Shown here: piece by piece, positions 51,838-63,294 of the stretch
How the letters are laid out: every line of letters starts with the position of its first letter
Position numbering within the stretch: position 1 is the first letter of the stretch
Origin: Ceratodon purpureus
Lineage: Eukaryota > Streptophyta > Bryopsida > Pseudoditrichales > Ditrichaceae
DNA: 64,000 nt
Direction of reading: 5' to 3'
NCBI GenBank assembly: GCA_014871385.1
Contig: CM026427.1
Span: 11,842,430 to 11,906,429 of the forward strand
The notes under the pieces: generated by a model
Told to the model about the DNA's origin: nothing
Databases searched by the model: none
The model's input: only the letters and a program-made list of their open reading frames with translations
Program-made: the position numbers and the translations under genes

Positions 51838-52830
51838 TAGATGTGTGAAAGGAAAGATTTTTGATAGACAGGCTAAAGCTCAGGCAGGATTACTTCACCC
51901 ACTGTCTCAGCCGCAACTCCAACCTGGAGAGTGTGATAACAATACACGGCGCCATCCTAGTTTTCTTGAGCGCTCAATGCTCAAGGGAGGAAATTTTGGC
52001 AAGAAGAGGAAGTTGGAGCAGGTCTCCTGAAGTGTGCCTCGTTCGGTACCATTTATTTGTAACAGGATTACCATTCATAAGACAGCGTCTTCCGTTATGT
52101 CTTGTACTTATTTTGTCTTATGTTGTCCTGGCTTTTATTCAACCTGTTATATGATCACTATGTTCTGGAACGTGTGTTGCTTTGAATTTGTCTTTGTCGT
52201 TGTCTTGGGACGCGTCCTATTCCATTTCCCATTCTGTATTTGATTTTATATTTCCATTCCAATTTTTCTCCCATTTTCGTTTTACTGTTTTCCAATTGGA
52301 TTCTTTAATTCCCATTTGTTTCTTTATTTTATTTTTAATTCTATTTTTTTTATTTTTTTATTTTTAAATTTTTTTTGTCACTTTCCTCTAATTTTTTATT
52401 TCTTTATTTTATATATATATATATATTTTATTATTATTATTATTTTTATTTTTCATTTATCGGTTTTTTAAATTCATTATTTAATCTTTATTTCTTTCAT
52501 TTGATTTCCTCGTTTTTGTATTTTATTTTTTTTTAAATTTTTAAATTTTTGCAACTCCATGAGGATTCTATCTTCTCGAACTCACTACAACACTCGCAGA
52601 TTACAATGAAGCACCGTACAAGTCAACAACACCAGATCAGTAGAACAACAAAGACAAGAGTTCAACAAACATGTCCAATATTCCGAAGTCTTCGTATACT
52701 GTCAAAGGAAATTTAAAAACCCCTTCAATATACCCCTAGTTCGTCCTCGACTGCTATCCTGGTACTGCCCTACTACTACATATTCTAATACATAGACTGT
52801 TACTAGTATTCCTATTTGTAAATTTCCTGC
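51838..52830. other. Pyrimidine-rich, low-complexity DNA
   Basis: T-rich tracts from 52150 to 52560, with an (AT)n run around 52412-52428. No gene recognised. Confidence 0.55.
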
Positions 52831-53250
52831 CTAACTGAGGTGCACGACCTCCTCGGCCTCCATCGCAACGTCCTTCATGTCATCCACTTTAGGCCCTTCC
52901 TCGGCAGCTACACTGTCCTCCGCTACGGAGTTGCCCATGTCGTCCTGGTCGCCTTCGTCCCCATTCTTTGGCTGTCCGTCATCTTCCTGTACCTGTGATT
53001 GCTGCGTGAGACTTCTCAGGTCCCCGACCCTGCCCAAAGCTTCCATAGTGCATAGCACCTGGGACGCCCCGAACTCTCCCAAATCCAAGCCAGCCAAATC
53101 ATCGAGATGAACGCCATCACCAGCATCCTCTTCACTAGGACCCGCTGTCCAGGGGCTAAGCTTGCCCACACAGAACCGCATAGACGCGTTCCGGAGTACC
53201 TTCATAGCCTGGACAACATCCTCCGGAACGACAGTGTTATCTCCTATCAT
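52831..53250 (-). CDS. Acidic 139-residue open frame, unrecognised
   Basis: GC-rich, coding-like island in AT-rich DNA: MIGDNTVVPEDVVQAMKVLR..., then a strongly acidic second half (QEDDGQPKNGDEGDQDD, ending EEVVHLS). It may be the terminal exon of a larger gene or transposon protein. I cannot name a family. Position downstream of the MULE relict but on the opposite strand argues against it being part of that. Confidence 0.4.
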   Translation of the reverse strand: MIGDNTVVPEDVVQAMKVLRNASMRFCVGKLSPWTAGPSEEDAGDGVHLDDLAGLDLGEFGASQVLCTMEALGRVGDLRSLTQQSQVQEDDGQPKNGDEGDQDDMGNSVAEDSVAAEEGPKVDDMKDVAMEAEEVVHLS

Positions 53251-54784
53251 ATCAACTTTTCAAACTATCAACCTTATAGTACATGTGACATCATATCAAC
53301 TGAGCTATTATAATTAGGACACACATAAATACAAATCATTCATTATGTCACTCAATATTATTTTAATCACCGATAATTTTTCAACAACAATTGTTTACTA
53401 CACCACTTAAATATAGGGTGCGAGTCACATCGGTGGGGACGCCATTTATTATACAAGTGGATCCATGCAAACGGTAAATGCTCCTTTTTAGACGTCTTGA
53501 AATAGGCCTAAGTGGTGCCCAATTACACCAAACAATAATCTCACTACACCATTTGGAAAAATTTAAATTAGGCCTCTTTTCGATGTACTTCAGTGTAGTT
53601 GAGGAGCGTTTCTACTAGTGGGGGGTTTGATAAACTTCAAACTCTGAAAAATTGTAGATATTGTTTTGTAGGGAGTAAAAATATAAAACAACTTGCATTC
53701 CTCATGATTCCTTCTCTTCTACCTTGAATAGCCATCACACAAAATTTAAGAACATATCTTCAGTGCTGAACCCTTTATTCACTGATTTTAAGACCGTATC
53801 TTCAGTGCTCACCACTTATTTTCACGGTCTAAGGTATTCCTACCTTAAATCGGCTACTCTGAATTTGGACTTCAGTTTGTGTAACTATTGGACATACATA
53901 CATTTGTTGCAACTGCACAACAGAGGGAGCATGCGAAATTGGAAATCCTTTCCTCTACATGTGGGAGTTGAAGAAAATAGTGCACCCTGTCATCATTGAC
54001 TTGTAGGCAGGCGTGTGTGTAGAACTTGGAGAAAACAGTGCACCCTGAATACGCAGAACGATGAATAGACCGGAGCAGACTGCAGACTGATAATAGGTGT
54101 TAAAAGCAGACTGCACCTGATAATACGCTAAAACAATGCAAATTGAACTAGTCACCAACCAAGAAGGTTGGCCTACTGTAGTTTAGCATCATGTAGAGCG
54201 AAATGCTATTTCCAGTGCAGCTGCTCTTAAATACTGTAGCGCTAATACTCGTAGTCTTTAGAAACATCTGTACCGCATAAGCACAAATCTTATTGACAGA
54301 GCTACAATCCCATGACCGTTCCTACCTACACTGCAAATAATAAAAATCCAAAACAGTCCGAGGAAGAAATCAATCGAGGACGCTCGCATAACGGACCATG
54401 GTACAGAATCATTTCTCTAAATAATTTAGCCCCTGAAACGTGCGATTAGGATGTTTCATCTAAAAATACTACCCTTGCCAGTCTCATGTACCTCACAGCA
54501 GATTAACGCCAGAATAAAAATCCTCGAATAAACCATCATACACTTGAAGGCTTTTAGAGATGACTACGTGGAAAAATGAACTTCTTGTAATTCACACCAA
54601 TCACTGATACAAACAGCCATAAAAATGAAGGCCTAAATTCATAACCAGCTTTTTGTGGGCAAAATCATGAACTGCTTTACGTAGGGCGTATTCTACAGAC
54701 ACAACTCAGGTGCCTCATCCTCGTGTGACCTACATTGTAAGATTCAGAACTTTCGCCAGCCTAAGCCTCCGTTGCCCGCTTCAA
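53251..54784. other. Intergenic DNA including the paralogous segment
   Basis: 53625-54680 aligns with 39312-46785 minus its insertions and represents the empty-site copy. Otherwise there is no coding signal. Confidence 0.6.
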
Positions 54785-55135
54785 TTAACGGTACTGTGGC
54801 ACAACACAACATAGACAAAGTGTTAACATTCCTAAACCCCAAAAAAAGTCCATAAACCTAATCCAAAACCCTAATCCTAAACCCACGACACGCCCTGATC
54901 TGTTCACCTTGAAAACGTACAGAAACAGACACACAGATGCACAGCAGCATCAAAACGCTAAAAAGAAGCATACCTTTACGAAGCCGATGTCCTTGGAGTA
55001 GATGCGGAAGCACTGGCGGCAGGTGTTGATGCCGTACTTGCGGATCATTCCGCACGAGTTGCCGCACACCCTGCAGGTGCGAGACCCAGGGCCGTAGCCC
55101 TTGGGGTGAGAGTTCCAGACCGCTTCGTGACCCAT
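54785..55135 (-). CDS. RPS29: 40S ribosomal protein S29 (uS14)
   Basis: Zinc-ribbon protein of the small ribosomal subunit head. Exon 1 (55135-54974) encodes 54 residues, [18 protein letters not shown]...DIGFVK, with C21-x2-C24 and C39-x2-C42. The donor AAAG|GTATGC and acceptor CCACAG|TACCGTTAA (intron 54973-54794, 180 nt) add the last codons Y-R and the stop. This gives 56 residues, the family's length. Upstream on the minus strand there is a probable untranslated leader with CTCTTGCAG|AGAGAG just before the ATG. It is divergently arranged with CRIPT, sharing about 400 bp with a telo-box. Confidence 0.96.
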
Positions 55136-55269
55136 GCTGGGCAGACTCTCTCTGCAAGAGATGATGGCGCGGTGAGAGCAGCGGCAGCGACTCGCAAGAG
55201 CGGCGAGAGGCGAAAGAGAAAGAACTAGGACCTGTGCTTCCCCTTCACAAAGAGTCCCCCCGCGAGCAC

Positions 55270-55277
55270 TAGGGTTT
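55270..55277 (-). promoter_or_regulatory. Telo-box (AAACCCTA)
   Basis: Reads TAGGGTTT on the plus strand, 135 bp upstream of the RPS29 start. Telo-boxes are enriched in plant ribosomal-protein and eEF1A promoters. Confidence 0.65.
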
Positions 55278-55285
55278 GGCGTTTA

Positions 55286-55326
55286 GATACCCTGACCCAC
55301 CTCAAAACCAGGTATCTTCAGGGTAT
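55286..55326. repeat. Short inverted repeat in the divergent promoter
   Basis: GATACCCTGA and TCAGGGTATC about 20 nt apart, with a further GGTATCT inside. Possible regulatory or foldback remnant. Confidence 0.4.
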
Positions 55327-55533
55327 CAGAGCCTGAAAATCGAGAACCATCATTTCGACTAGAATTCTGTTCTCTGGACTCCGCAACTGCAATTGTCTTG
55401 GCAGCTTACCAGAAGGATTCTGCCATCCTTTGAGTTTTATACATTCTGTATTGTTGGATAGATTTTTGGACAGCTGCAGGAGCAGATCGGGAAGGATTGC
55501 GTGGAGAAGGAAAGAAAGCACGAATGTTCGGAG

Positions 55534-56748
55534 ATGGTGTGCGATAAATGTGCGTTCTACTTTGGTTTAAATGTCATCAGAGGGGATTTGTCTCTGGGAG
55601 CGGGTTCTTTGATGTGTGTGCGTTGCGGTTTGTTTCTGGTCTGGGGATTTTGGTATGCAGTTGCTGGGATTAGTGCTCTGTATTGGAAAGTATGTCATCT
55701 GGACGATTAGGTTTTGTGTTCTCTTTGTGTGTTCTGTGAGCTGTCTCACACGTGATTCCGGGGCTGTTTATTTGCATATTGCATTGCTATTCTGTTGCTC
55801 CGTAAGTTAAGAAATTGAGATACAACTGGAGTATTGTAGGGCCTGTTACTTGGAGGGTGTGTTGTCTAGTATAAACGGGACTCTTGCAATCGAAAAGTCG
55901 AGAGCTAATTCCGAAGCTCGTGACAAGGAGTTCGGTTCATTTCTTTTCATATATTGGCTTCTAAATGCATTGGAAATGTTGAGATGGTTTTGAATCGTAG
56001 CCATGAAAGGGTTTTGTTTTTAGTTTCAGTTTTCAGAGTCCAATACTGATAAGTCTTTGCCAGAATTCTTACATGACTTGTAGGTTGTATGTTTAATTAT
56101 CTCTACCTAACTGTTGTGGAACAGGTGTTACCAGAATCTGATACGCAAGCAGTAATTGCTTGGATTTTACTGATTGCAGTATCAATGTCATGTGCAGGTG
56201 AGAAGAAGCTCACGAAAGTGATAGTACCTGACAAGTGGAAGGAGGGTGCGAGCAATACTACCGAAGGTGGTGGTCGAAAGATTAACGAGAGCAAGCTGCT
56301 GTTGCTTGACAATCATAACTACTGTACTGTTTCTTGAAAAGAACACGAAACATTGTGCATCAAGAGTATCCAGCCCTGTCTGTGCGTTGATTCGCTGCCA
56401 GTTTCTTGGAGTAGTATGTGTTCAGTTCTTGAGTTCCTCTATGGTTTGTGAAGGTATTCACCGTATGGAAAGTCAAAATGCATAATCTGCAAGCAGCAGC
56501 TCCACCAGGAAGCAAAATACTGCCAATCTTGCTCCTACAAGAAAGGTATGACATGTGCCAAGTGTCGGAGAAGTCCACCAACTTTCGTCGGAGTACTTGC
56601 TTCTGTGATATCGTTTCGTATTATATTTAAGGTTCTTCCGAGTATTTGTCCGACGTCTAAGAGCATTTGTTTGTGACTTGCAGGTGTATGTGCCATGTGT
56701 GGAAAACAGGTGTTAGACACAAAATCCTACAAACAGAGCAACGTCTAA
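55534..56748 (+). CDS. CRIPT: CRIPT-like cysteine-rich PDZ-binding protein
   Basis: Small eukaryotic protein with four CxxC pairs and a conserved C-terminus. Exon 1 is 55534-55549 (MVCDK, phase 1; donor T|GTGCGT). Exon 2 runs from 56198 (CEKKLTKVIVPDKWKEG, then SNTTEGGGRKINESKLL). Exon 3 is 56454-56545 (YSPYGKSKCIICKQQLHQ, then CQSCSYKKG). Exon 4 is 56684-56748 (VCAMCGKQVLDTKSYKQSNV, stop). Exon 1-2 and 3-4 joins are clean and in phase. The exon 2 end is uncertain: a weak donor at 56301 gives an in-frame join but omits the roughly five basic residues (SKKNR-like) that homologues have there, so a micro-exon or a defect is possible. The plant role is not established. Confidence 0.88.
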
Positions 56749-57720
56749 ACCCTAAACCCTGGCGAAGGCTCGGAGTTCCCATGCCTGCAGAAAATCAGGA
56801 ACCGGCAGATGCTCAACCACCTAAGTTATCGAGAACCTGCATCGTACAACATTGTAATTAATCCACGAATCCGATCCATAACCTGGGTCCAGCTCAGAAA
56901 AAACCCAATTCCTTCCGCTGTCTGCAACAGAGGAGAGACTAACCGCCAGTCTACGAGGCTCATGTTCGGAAACAGTAGTTGTCACAACTTGCTTGTGTTC
57001 AAATCACCAGCTCTGAATGGTGGTATTTTGAAACTCGAGTCATAACAGAACCCGAATCAAATTATCACGACTGTTAGCATTGTGAGCCGTAACTATGTAC
57101 TGACTTTCCAAGTGGGAGTACATGTTCCGCTTGTTTCTCAGAAAAACAATCCGTAATCAATGGGATAAACCATGCAAAAAAGAGTTGAAAAAGACGAAGA
57201 TTATGGAAAGAAGAAATCACTACTGTAGTAGGTACAAAAGATAACCCAGATGACGAAGCTCGAGGCTCCAGAGATCAGTGCCAAGGAAAAGATGACTCGA
57301 GGGACCAAGGACCGAGAACGGAGACCAAGCTGTAGGAAAGTACTAGAAAGTCGACGTGGAGGCCACCTCGGACGGGTGGCGCGTGATGGGCCGGGCATGG
57401 GGGTGGCAGTTCTACTGCCAGTCGTGAGTCGGGAAATGCGCGTCCTCGTCGTCGTCGGAGGGCGTCGCAGCGAATCAGAGCTTCCTTGTAACGTCCTCTT
57501 CAGCTCTGCTCCTGCGGAGTCGACACCGCATTTCTTTCGCCCTCTCTACCTCCACCAGCAAACGCCCTCACGGTACTATCTCTCTCGTGTCTTTCCTCGT
57601 TGCTCTCTCCTGGTGGCCACAAACCGTGTTCAATTTGGTGCTCTCTGGTCCATTTAAGGCTTGGCGTAATTTGACGTCGCATCGTGAACCGGATTTCGTT
57701 TTCGCGTTGCTGCTTTTGAG
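56749..57720. other. CRIPT 3' region and promoter/leader of the next gene
   Basis: 56749-57240 shows no coding signal. 57240-57720 becomes GC- and CT-rich and ends in the donor TTTTGAG|GTAAGT at 57720, so it holds the promoter and untranslated first exon of the small-protein gene. Confidence 0.55.
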
Positions 57721-57903
57721 GTAAGTGGCCTACTGTTGTGTTAAGCAGCCTAGTCTAGTGTGCTCCTTGTTTGATGTAGTTGAGAGGAGTTGCTTTGTTG
57801 CGTGAGTATGTTTTTATGGAGTGAGCAATTGAGGCGTGTCTTTGGTGGAAAGGCTCTTTTCAGTTGCGCGTGTTTTTTTTTGTGTTGTTTTCTTCTTTTG
57901 CAG
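57721..57903 (+). other. Probable 5'UTR intron
   Basis: Strong donor GTAAGT at 57721 and acceptor TTCTTCTTTTGCAG at 57903. A second acceptor at about 58030 (GTATTGGCAG) is an alternative. Confidence 0.6.
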
Positions 57904-58132
57904 TGGTGTATGCTTAAGTGTGGACGCAAGCAGATCGGAGGAGTTATGTTAGAGTTTGGAAGCTTGTTTTGAGGAGGACTTGGAGGCGATCATCTTTGTT
58001 CTGATTTGTAGGGGTTTTTGTGTATTGGCAGATTTTCTCCATATTTTGCGCTCGGACTACGATTTCTTGTTCCCGATTGAACACATTGTTTTCCAATTTT
58101 GAGGTACATTTTCGATCGTGTTCTTTGCAAAG

Positions 58133-58381
58133 ATGGCAACGTACGAGAGGCAAGACTCGAACGGGCTTGGGTTTGCGGATCAGTATGACAAGTATTTTGA
58201 CGAGGACGTTCAGGGCAGCCAGGGAGGGCGAAAGAACAGTAAAATGGCGAAGGTGAAAGAAGCCGCGTCGCACAGCGTGGAGAAGACGAAGAGCGCTGCT
58301 ACAGCCAGTGCGCACAAAGTCAAATCAGGCACGTCGTCCAGTTTGCGTTGGATTAAGGAGAAGGTACAACGAAAGAATTAA
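58133..58381 (+). CDS. Small lysine-rich plant protein of unknown function
   Basis: 82 residues starting at MATYERQDSNGLGFADQYD, with an acidic N-terminal third and a basic helical remainder. The Ala/Ser/Lys-rich segment (EKTKSAATASAHKVKSG) followed by SSLRWIKEKVQRKN resembles a family of short, uncharacterised plant proteins that share a K-x-K-x-G...W-I-K-x-K ending; that recollection is not tested. An upstream in-frame ATG five codons earlier (58118) is possible, but the later one follows GCAAAG and fits a start. The gene has its own leader intron and lies downstream of CRIPT on the same strand, well separated from it. Confidence 0.72.
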   Translation: MATYERQDSNGLGFADQYDKYFDEDVQGSQGGRKNSKMAKVKEAASHSVEKTKSAATASAHKVKSGTSSSLRWIKEKVQRKN

Positions 58382-59618
58382 GCCTGTCCTACTATTCGTA
58401 TCTTGACGTTGTGGTATTAGCCATCGGAGTTTGAAGGCCTCTTCTTTCAGCTTCAGTGTTGGTCAAAGATTGGAGGTGTTCGTACAGATCTGTTCACTGC
58501 CTATTCTTTACATCTCGCCAAACGTCGAAGATGGAGTGTATATCTTTTAGTCACTGTAATTAGAACATTGTAGAAGTTGTCGAGGTCGTTACTTTTGACC
58601 TCGCGGAGAAATAGTTACCAGATTTTTGCGTCATTGCGCAAGAAACCAAGGCAATGGGAGCATCTCTACGTATTCGAAATCCGTCATAGACAATACACAG
58701 AGCAATCCTTTTAGGTGTCAGATTCGTTGACATCGAACATCAATTTGTGGTTTCAGAAGCAAATTGCTCTTGGATTTAACCGATTACTGGTCCCTTTATT
58801 AGAGACTGATGATGATTCATCAGCGAAGAACACTCTGCAAAAATCTGTCTTATGAGGATTTTATTTTATTTTTCTTTTTGTTTAGTGTCAATTCTCATTA
58901 GCTGGAGTATCTATGTTATGAAGCTCAGACAAGATTTTCCACTCTTCCGGTAGTCGAGTGCTTGCAATATATTCGATTTGGGGTTTAGTCCATTGGAACG
59001 AGTAGTTTTTTCCTTGACAATATGGGCCTCCCGGCCTTTTACTTAATACAAATTGAGCATGGAAATTCTGTTTGTGTGTGCTACATTATGAGTCATTTCG
59101 ATGTGAGATTTTCCTTCAGTGATTTTGAATGCATCTAACGAACTGTCTTGTTTTCTTTCTTGGTCTGTCGATGTCTTAGCTCTCGTACTCAATCTTTGGA
59201 TTTAAATATCGATTCTGACCTCTGCCATTCGAATCATCAGATGATGCACAGTTTCTTCTTTCTTTGCAACTCTATTTCTTTCCTATCATTTTGATTCTGG
59301 TTGCATTGATGCATAAAAGACTAGTTTTCCAAACATGATGCATTTTGCAGCTGCACGTTGTGTGATTTGTCTTTAGTGACGGAAGATCCTTCGCCTTCTT
59401 TACATTTGTTATCAGCTCTGGTTAAGTTTGACTCACCAATTCGTTGCACCTCTCACAAATTATTTAAACTTGTATTTTAATTGTAGAACCCTTGCTATTG
59501 TGGTTGATTTTTCCAAGTGTCTACCACAGCTGGTGCAACTCTCCACATCGTGTTCATAGACACACTATCCAAATGCATATCCAATATCAAAGACAACAAA
59601 AACATAACAAGACCTTCA
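58382..59618. other. 3' region and intergenic DNA
   Basis: Presumed 3'UTR of the small-protein gene followed by AT-rich DNA. No gene recognised. Confidence 0.5.
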
Positions 59619-59775
59619 ATTGCCATATTCATTCAATTGGCCAAACGTGTTTGTATTGGCTGCCACACTATTCATATAAAGAGCGAACTGAAGTGAATTG
59701 AAATCACTCTTTTTGAGCGGCCAATACAATCAAGATTGATCAATTGACCAATTGACCAATTTAATGAATATGGCG
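59619..59775. mobile_element. Foldback MITE, about 155 bp
   Basis: Ends GCCATATTCATTCAATTGG and CCAATTTAATGAATATGGC. A second nested inverted pair (TGTATTGGC...GCCAATACA) lies inside, so almost the whole unit can fold. A diverged partial relative lies at about 61405-61518. Confidence 0.7.
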
Positions 59776-61400
59776 TTATGATGTGTAGGGTTGGAAGATG
59801 CTCTCAAGACTGTTGTAACTATAAAGTGCATTGTTTTTTATGTCAATTGTACTAAAGTGTTATCAATTTTTAAAAGAAACAAAACTATTCCTTGGTCACA
59901 ATAAATTCCTCTCATGAAAAAAAAACGTTCTTCCTATTGACAAAAAATCATGTACCATAATCAACAGAAAGTCCTCTTCCAATTAGAGCAATTTTGACTT
60001 CAATTAGAGTAGAGCCATCTTTGATCACTGCAAACTTGTCCTTGATCACAAACAAAACATCTTTAAAAAAACTAGCAAATAACTTGTTGTAATGCAACAG
60101 AAGTAAGCGCAAGAATTGCATTGGCATTGGAAAAGTTAGAATCAATTGAAAACATGAAAGGAACATGGAAGCGTTTGCAAATAGAATGGAACTGCGGATG
60201 AAAGGCATGAATGTAATATTTGGATGATTTTGTGACATGGTATTGTAATGAATATGAGGCAGGGTAATGACATGGTATTGTGACAATATTTTTTTAATAG
60301 AATAGATTTTAAAAAGATCTTTATTCACAAACAATTTGAGAAACCCTCAACACTTGATTGGAATGAAATCCTTGATCCACAAAAATGACAAACCATCTTA
60401 AGACACGTTCCAATAAATTTTTGTAAACATTGGACACTTTTACAATTTTTAATTTTTTTTGGATTGTATTAACTCTTAACTCTCCAAAAAATTAAAAAAA
60501 TGTTGTGTAATAACTTGGGGTTCCAATCTAGCTACTTGGGGTCCTCCAGTGAAGATTAGATTCAATTCAAAGTAAAATAAAAGTATATTTAGATTAAGTT
60601 AAAAGTAAATTTACTTATTTATCAATTTTAAATTATTTTTTCTTAAAATATATACATGTTATATGTGAAATTAAATTATAAACTAAATTCAAAACAAAAG
60701 AATATAGAAGAGAAGGTAAAAGGAAGAAGGAGGAAAGTGGAAGAAGGAGGGAGGAAGCTGCAAGGAAGGAGGTATTGTTAGAGAGGCCTCCCCCACTCGC
60801 TATCTATCTCGTTGGGAGGAGGAGACCTGGACCTACTAGTGGTTTAAGAAGAAGTGCTCTCGGTGATTAGCTTGGAGCACTCTAAAGCCTCTGGCTCCCG
60901 GCCCCTATTGAAGGGAATCAGTGGTTATGCTCTAAGGTGGAAACATCTGCATCATTACCAATAAATAGAAGTCTTGGGCAAAAAAAAGAAAACATATACT
61001 ATCACCACATTTATTGGCTCTGACCTCAAGGACAAGTCATTGCAGGGACACTCTGTTTTTGATTCCAAATACCTCTGTAGCAAAAGTATTACATCCATTA
61101 GAAAATATTCATCCATCTAGATTAAATTTTCATCCATTATGGTGGTGACAATTAACAAGGTAGGAAAGGTTTTGTGACAGATTATGTTTTATTAATTTTT
61201 ATGTTATAATAATTTTGAAGATTAATTTAGTTATAGATAATAAAATCTACAATAATAATTTTATATGTCATACAATAAAAATGATACATACAAAATTATA
61301 GACAAAACACAGAAAAAATAAAAAATATATATTTTTTATTGAAAAAATTTAAACTTTTATTTAAGGTGAGATGCATAAGTGCTTATTAAATTAGCACACC
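59776..61400. other. AT-rich DNA, no supported gene
   Basis: Long AT-rich interval with a purine-rich patch near 60700-60780. Open frames here have only AT-driven composition. Confidence 0.55.
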
Positions 61401-61520
61401 GGTTTCTATTTGTTGCCACACTGATCTCATAAAAGAGAAAATGAACTGAAATCACACTATTTGAGCAGCAAGTATAAAGAGGATTGACCAAATTAATGAA
61501 TATATCAATGAATATGGCTA

Positions 61521-62456
61521 TTAACCCCTAAAGGACCATTGTCCTTGAATGAGCTTTTTAAATTTTGGGCAGGTACATGTGATCTCAATTCTAGTTATTA
61601 GTTTTTGAATTTTTTTATGAATGTAGGCCATATCAAGAACTTTGAGGGAATCAATTTTTTTTTTTTTCAATTGGACATTTATAAAAATAGTTATGGTACT
61701 CAAAGTGGAAAAAGCTGTTCAATGGGCAATTTGGGCAGCCATGCTAAATACATCAATTACCTATGAGAATATTTCTATAAATACATCATGATGTCATCTT
61801 TGAGGTTTCCAAAAAAAAAAAAAAAAACGGTTTTGAGTGCATAATGTCAACTCCACAAAATATCAAAGTTTTCTCACCGTTTTGGGCAATGTACTTAAAA
61901 CACTTCTTCTTTCCTTCATAAAAGTTAGAAAAATATTATTTTAGGTTTTTTTTTTCTCTTAAAATACGGACATTAATCTTTACTTTGACCATTTGTAATT
62001 GGATTTAAATAAACAATGGAATTTCTAGGAAAGAAAGAAGATTTAGCATTCTTTTGTATTCAACTTAATAAAAATATTGTTTTCAACATACTACACTAGA
62101 CTTTTGAGTGTAATTCTTTTAATACAATTAGCTAACTTAGTCTTCTTTGACATGCATCAAAACTTCCAAAATCCATAATGCAAAAATCCTAAAAAAAAAA
62201 AAGTTAGAGTGTGTCAACCTAGTCAAAAATCTTGTCAAAAAAGTTTGTTTTTAAATTTCAATTGCTACAATCTTCTAATTTCTACGAACGATTATATTGA
62301 AAATTTTTTAGCTGTCTATTTCAATAATCTAGTTGAAGATCTTACAGTTAGAATTAGAAAATAATGTTTTTTCCAGTCATTCATGCTTTTTACATTGGAA
62401 ATGGCAGTTTTGGAGAGTTTTTTGGTGAAACATAGTCAAGGAACTTTTGGGGTTAA
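61521..62456. mobile_element. TTAA-flanked piggyBac-like MITE, 936 bp
   Basis: Begins TTAACCCCTAAAGGACCATT and ends GAACTTTTGGGGTTAA. Inverted full-length relative of the elements at 37825 and 43197. Together they define one family of about 0.93 kb. It sits directly beside the 61.4-kb foldback remnant. Confidence 0.82.
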
Positions 62457-63110
62457 GTTTGTGATAGAACCTTGACATGTCAGTCTAATATGTATACTTT
62501 GGTTACAATCTTGTGAATAGAAAAGAAGAATTTTTTAGATCTCGCCAACAAGCAAAAATAATTTGCATGGTGATTCATCCCAGGGCAGATTGCTTGTCGC
62601 CATACACATCAATTCCATAAACCACTGCCCAAGCACTAGTAGAGAACCTGACGTTTTCCATTTCAAAAGTGTCGCTTCTCACTTGCGAGAACGCGGAAAA
62701 GCGCTCTTTTTCTTGTCCTATGTGACCAACTCTACTCAACAGTGTTCATAATCCTGAAAATAGTAAATGGAAAACGTCAAGTTCTCTACTAGTGAAGTGT
62801 TCACCTTACATAGCAGTATATCAACATGTCCACACAAGTTTTTCCTGTGTCAACTCCTACTTTATAAACTTTTCAGTGATTCATGCATTTTGGAAAAGAA
62901 TTTGCAACATTGGCCTATATCTCCTCTCCTTTGTCGAAAGAGGTCTCTTACTTAGAAAAAAAAATTGCTCAAGGTGGCTACCATGTATGCACAAATGCAT
63001 GTCGGATCCGGGAGTCTCTGATTGCCCTTCTGTGTTCCAAAGAACATTGTTCCTTATGCAAAGCTACATTAAACCGGAAGTATGGGAGTGCTTCACCGTG
63101 CACTCCCGAG
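62457..63110. other. AT-rich DNA, no gene recognised
   Basis: Contains the inverted pair AACCTGACGTTTTCCATTT / AAATGGAAAACGTCAAGTTC (about 62645-62790), a possible foldback unit of about 150 bp. No coding signal. Confidence 0.45.
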
Positions 63111-63115
63111 GTTAC

Positions 63116-63281
63116 CTCAACTTCCCGAGCCACCTCAGCAACCCATCACGGCCCCGCTCCGCAGAGAGTTGCACAGTGCGGCGGAGTCTGGGAGAGCGCA
63201 GGAGAGAGCGGGGGGAGAGCGGAGGCGAATGCTCACGCGATTAGGGTTAGTTGAAAGGCAGCATGTCCCCGCCTTATATAG
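63116..63281 (-). promoter_or_regulatory. Promoter-like region and first exon of an unseen gene
   Basis: On the minus strand: a TATA box (CCTATATAAGG, about 63281-63273), then AACTAACCCTAATC (telo-box-like), a C/T-rich leader, and a donor GTTGAG|GTAACC at 63116/63115. The only ATG in it opens a two-codon frame (ATGGGTTGCTGA). No coding exon follows to the left that I can read, so it is either a leader exon of a broken gene or a captured promoter. Confidence 0.4.
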
Positions 63282-63294
63282 GCGGATACCCGGT

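Noticed and set aside
52412..52428. AT dinucleotide run as a possible LINE tail
   Set aside because: Embedded in a general T-rich low-complexity tract with no element upstream.
58806..58860. TGATGATGATT resembling a C box of a snoRNA
   Set aside because: No properly spaced D box (CTGA) or terminal stem visible.
59948..60334. 128-codon minus-strand frame
   Set aside because: AT-driven hydrophobic composition, no recognisable family, surrounded by MITEs.
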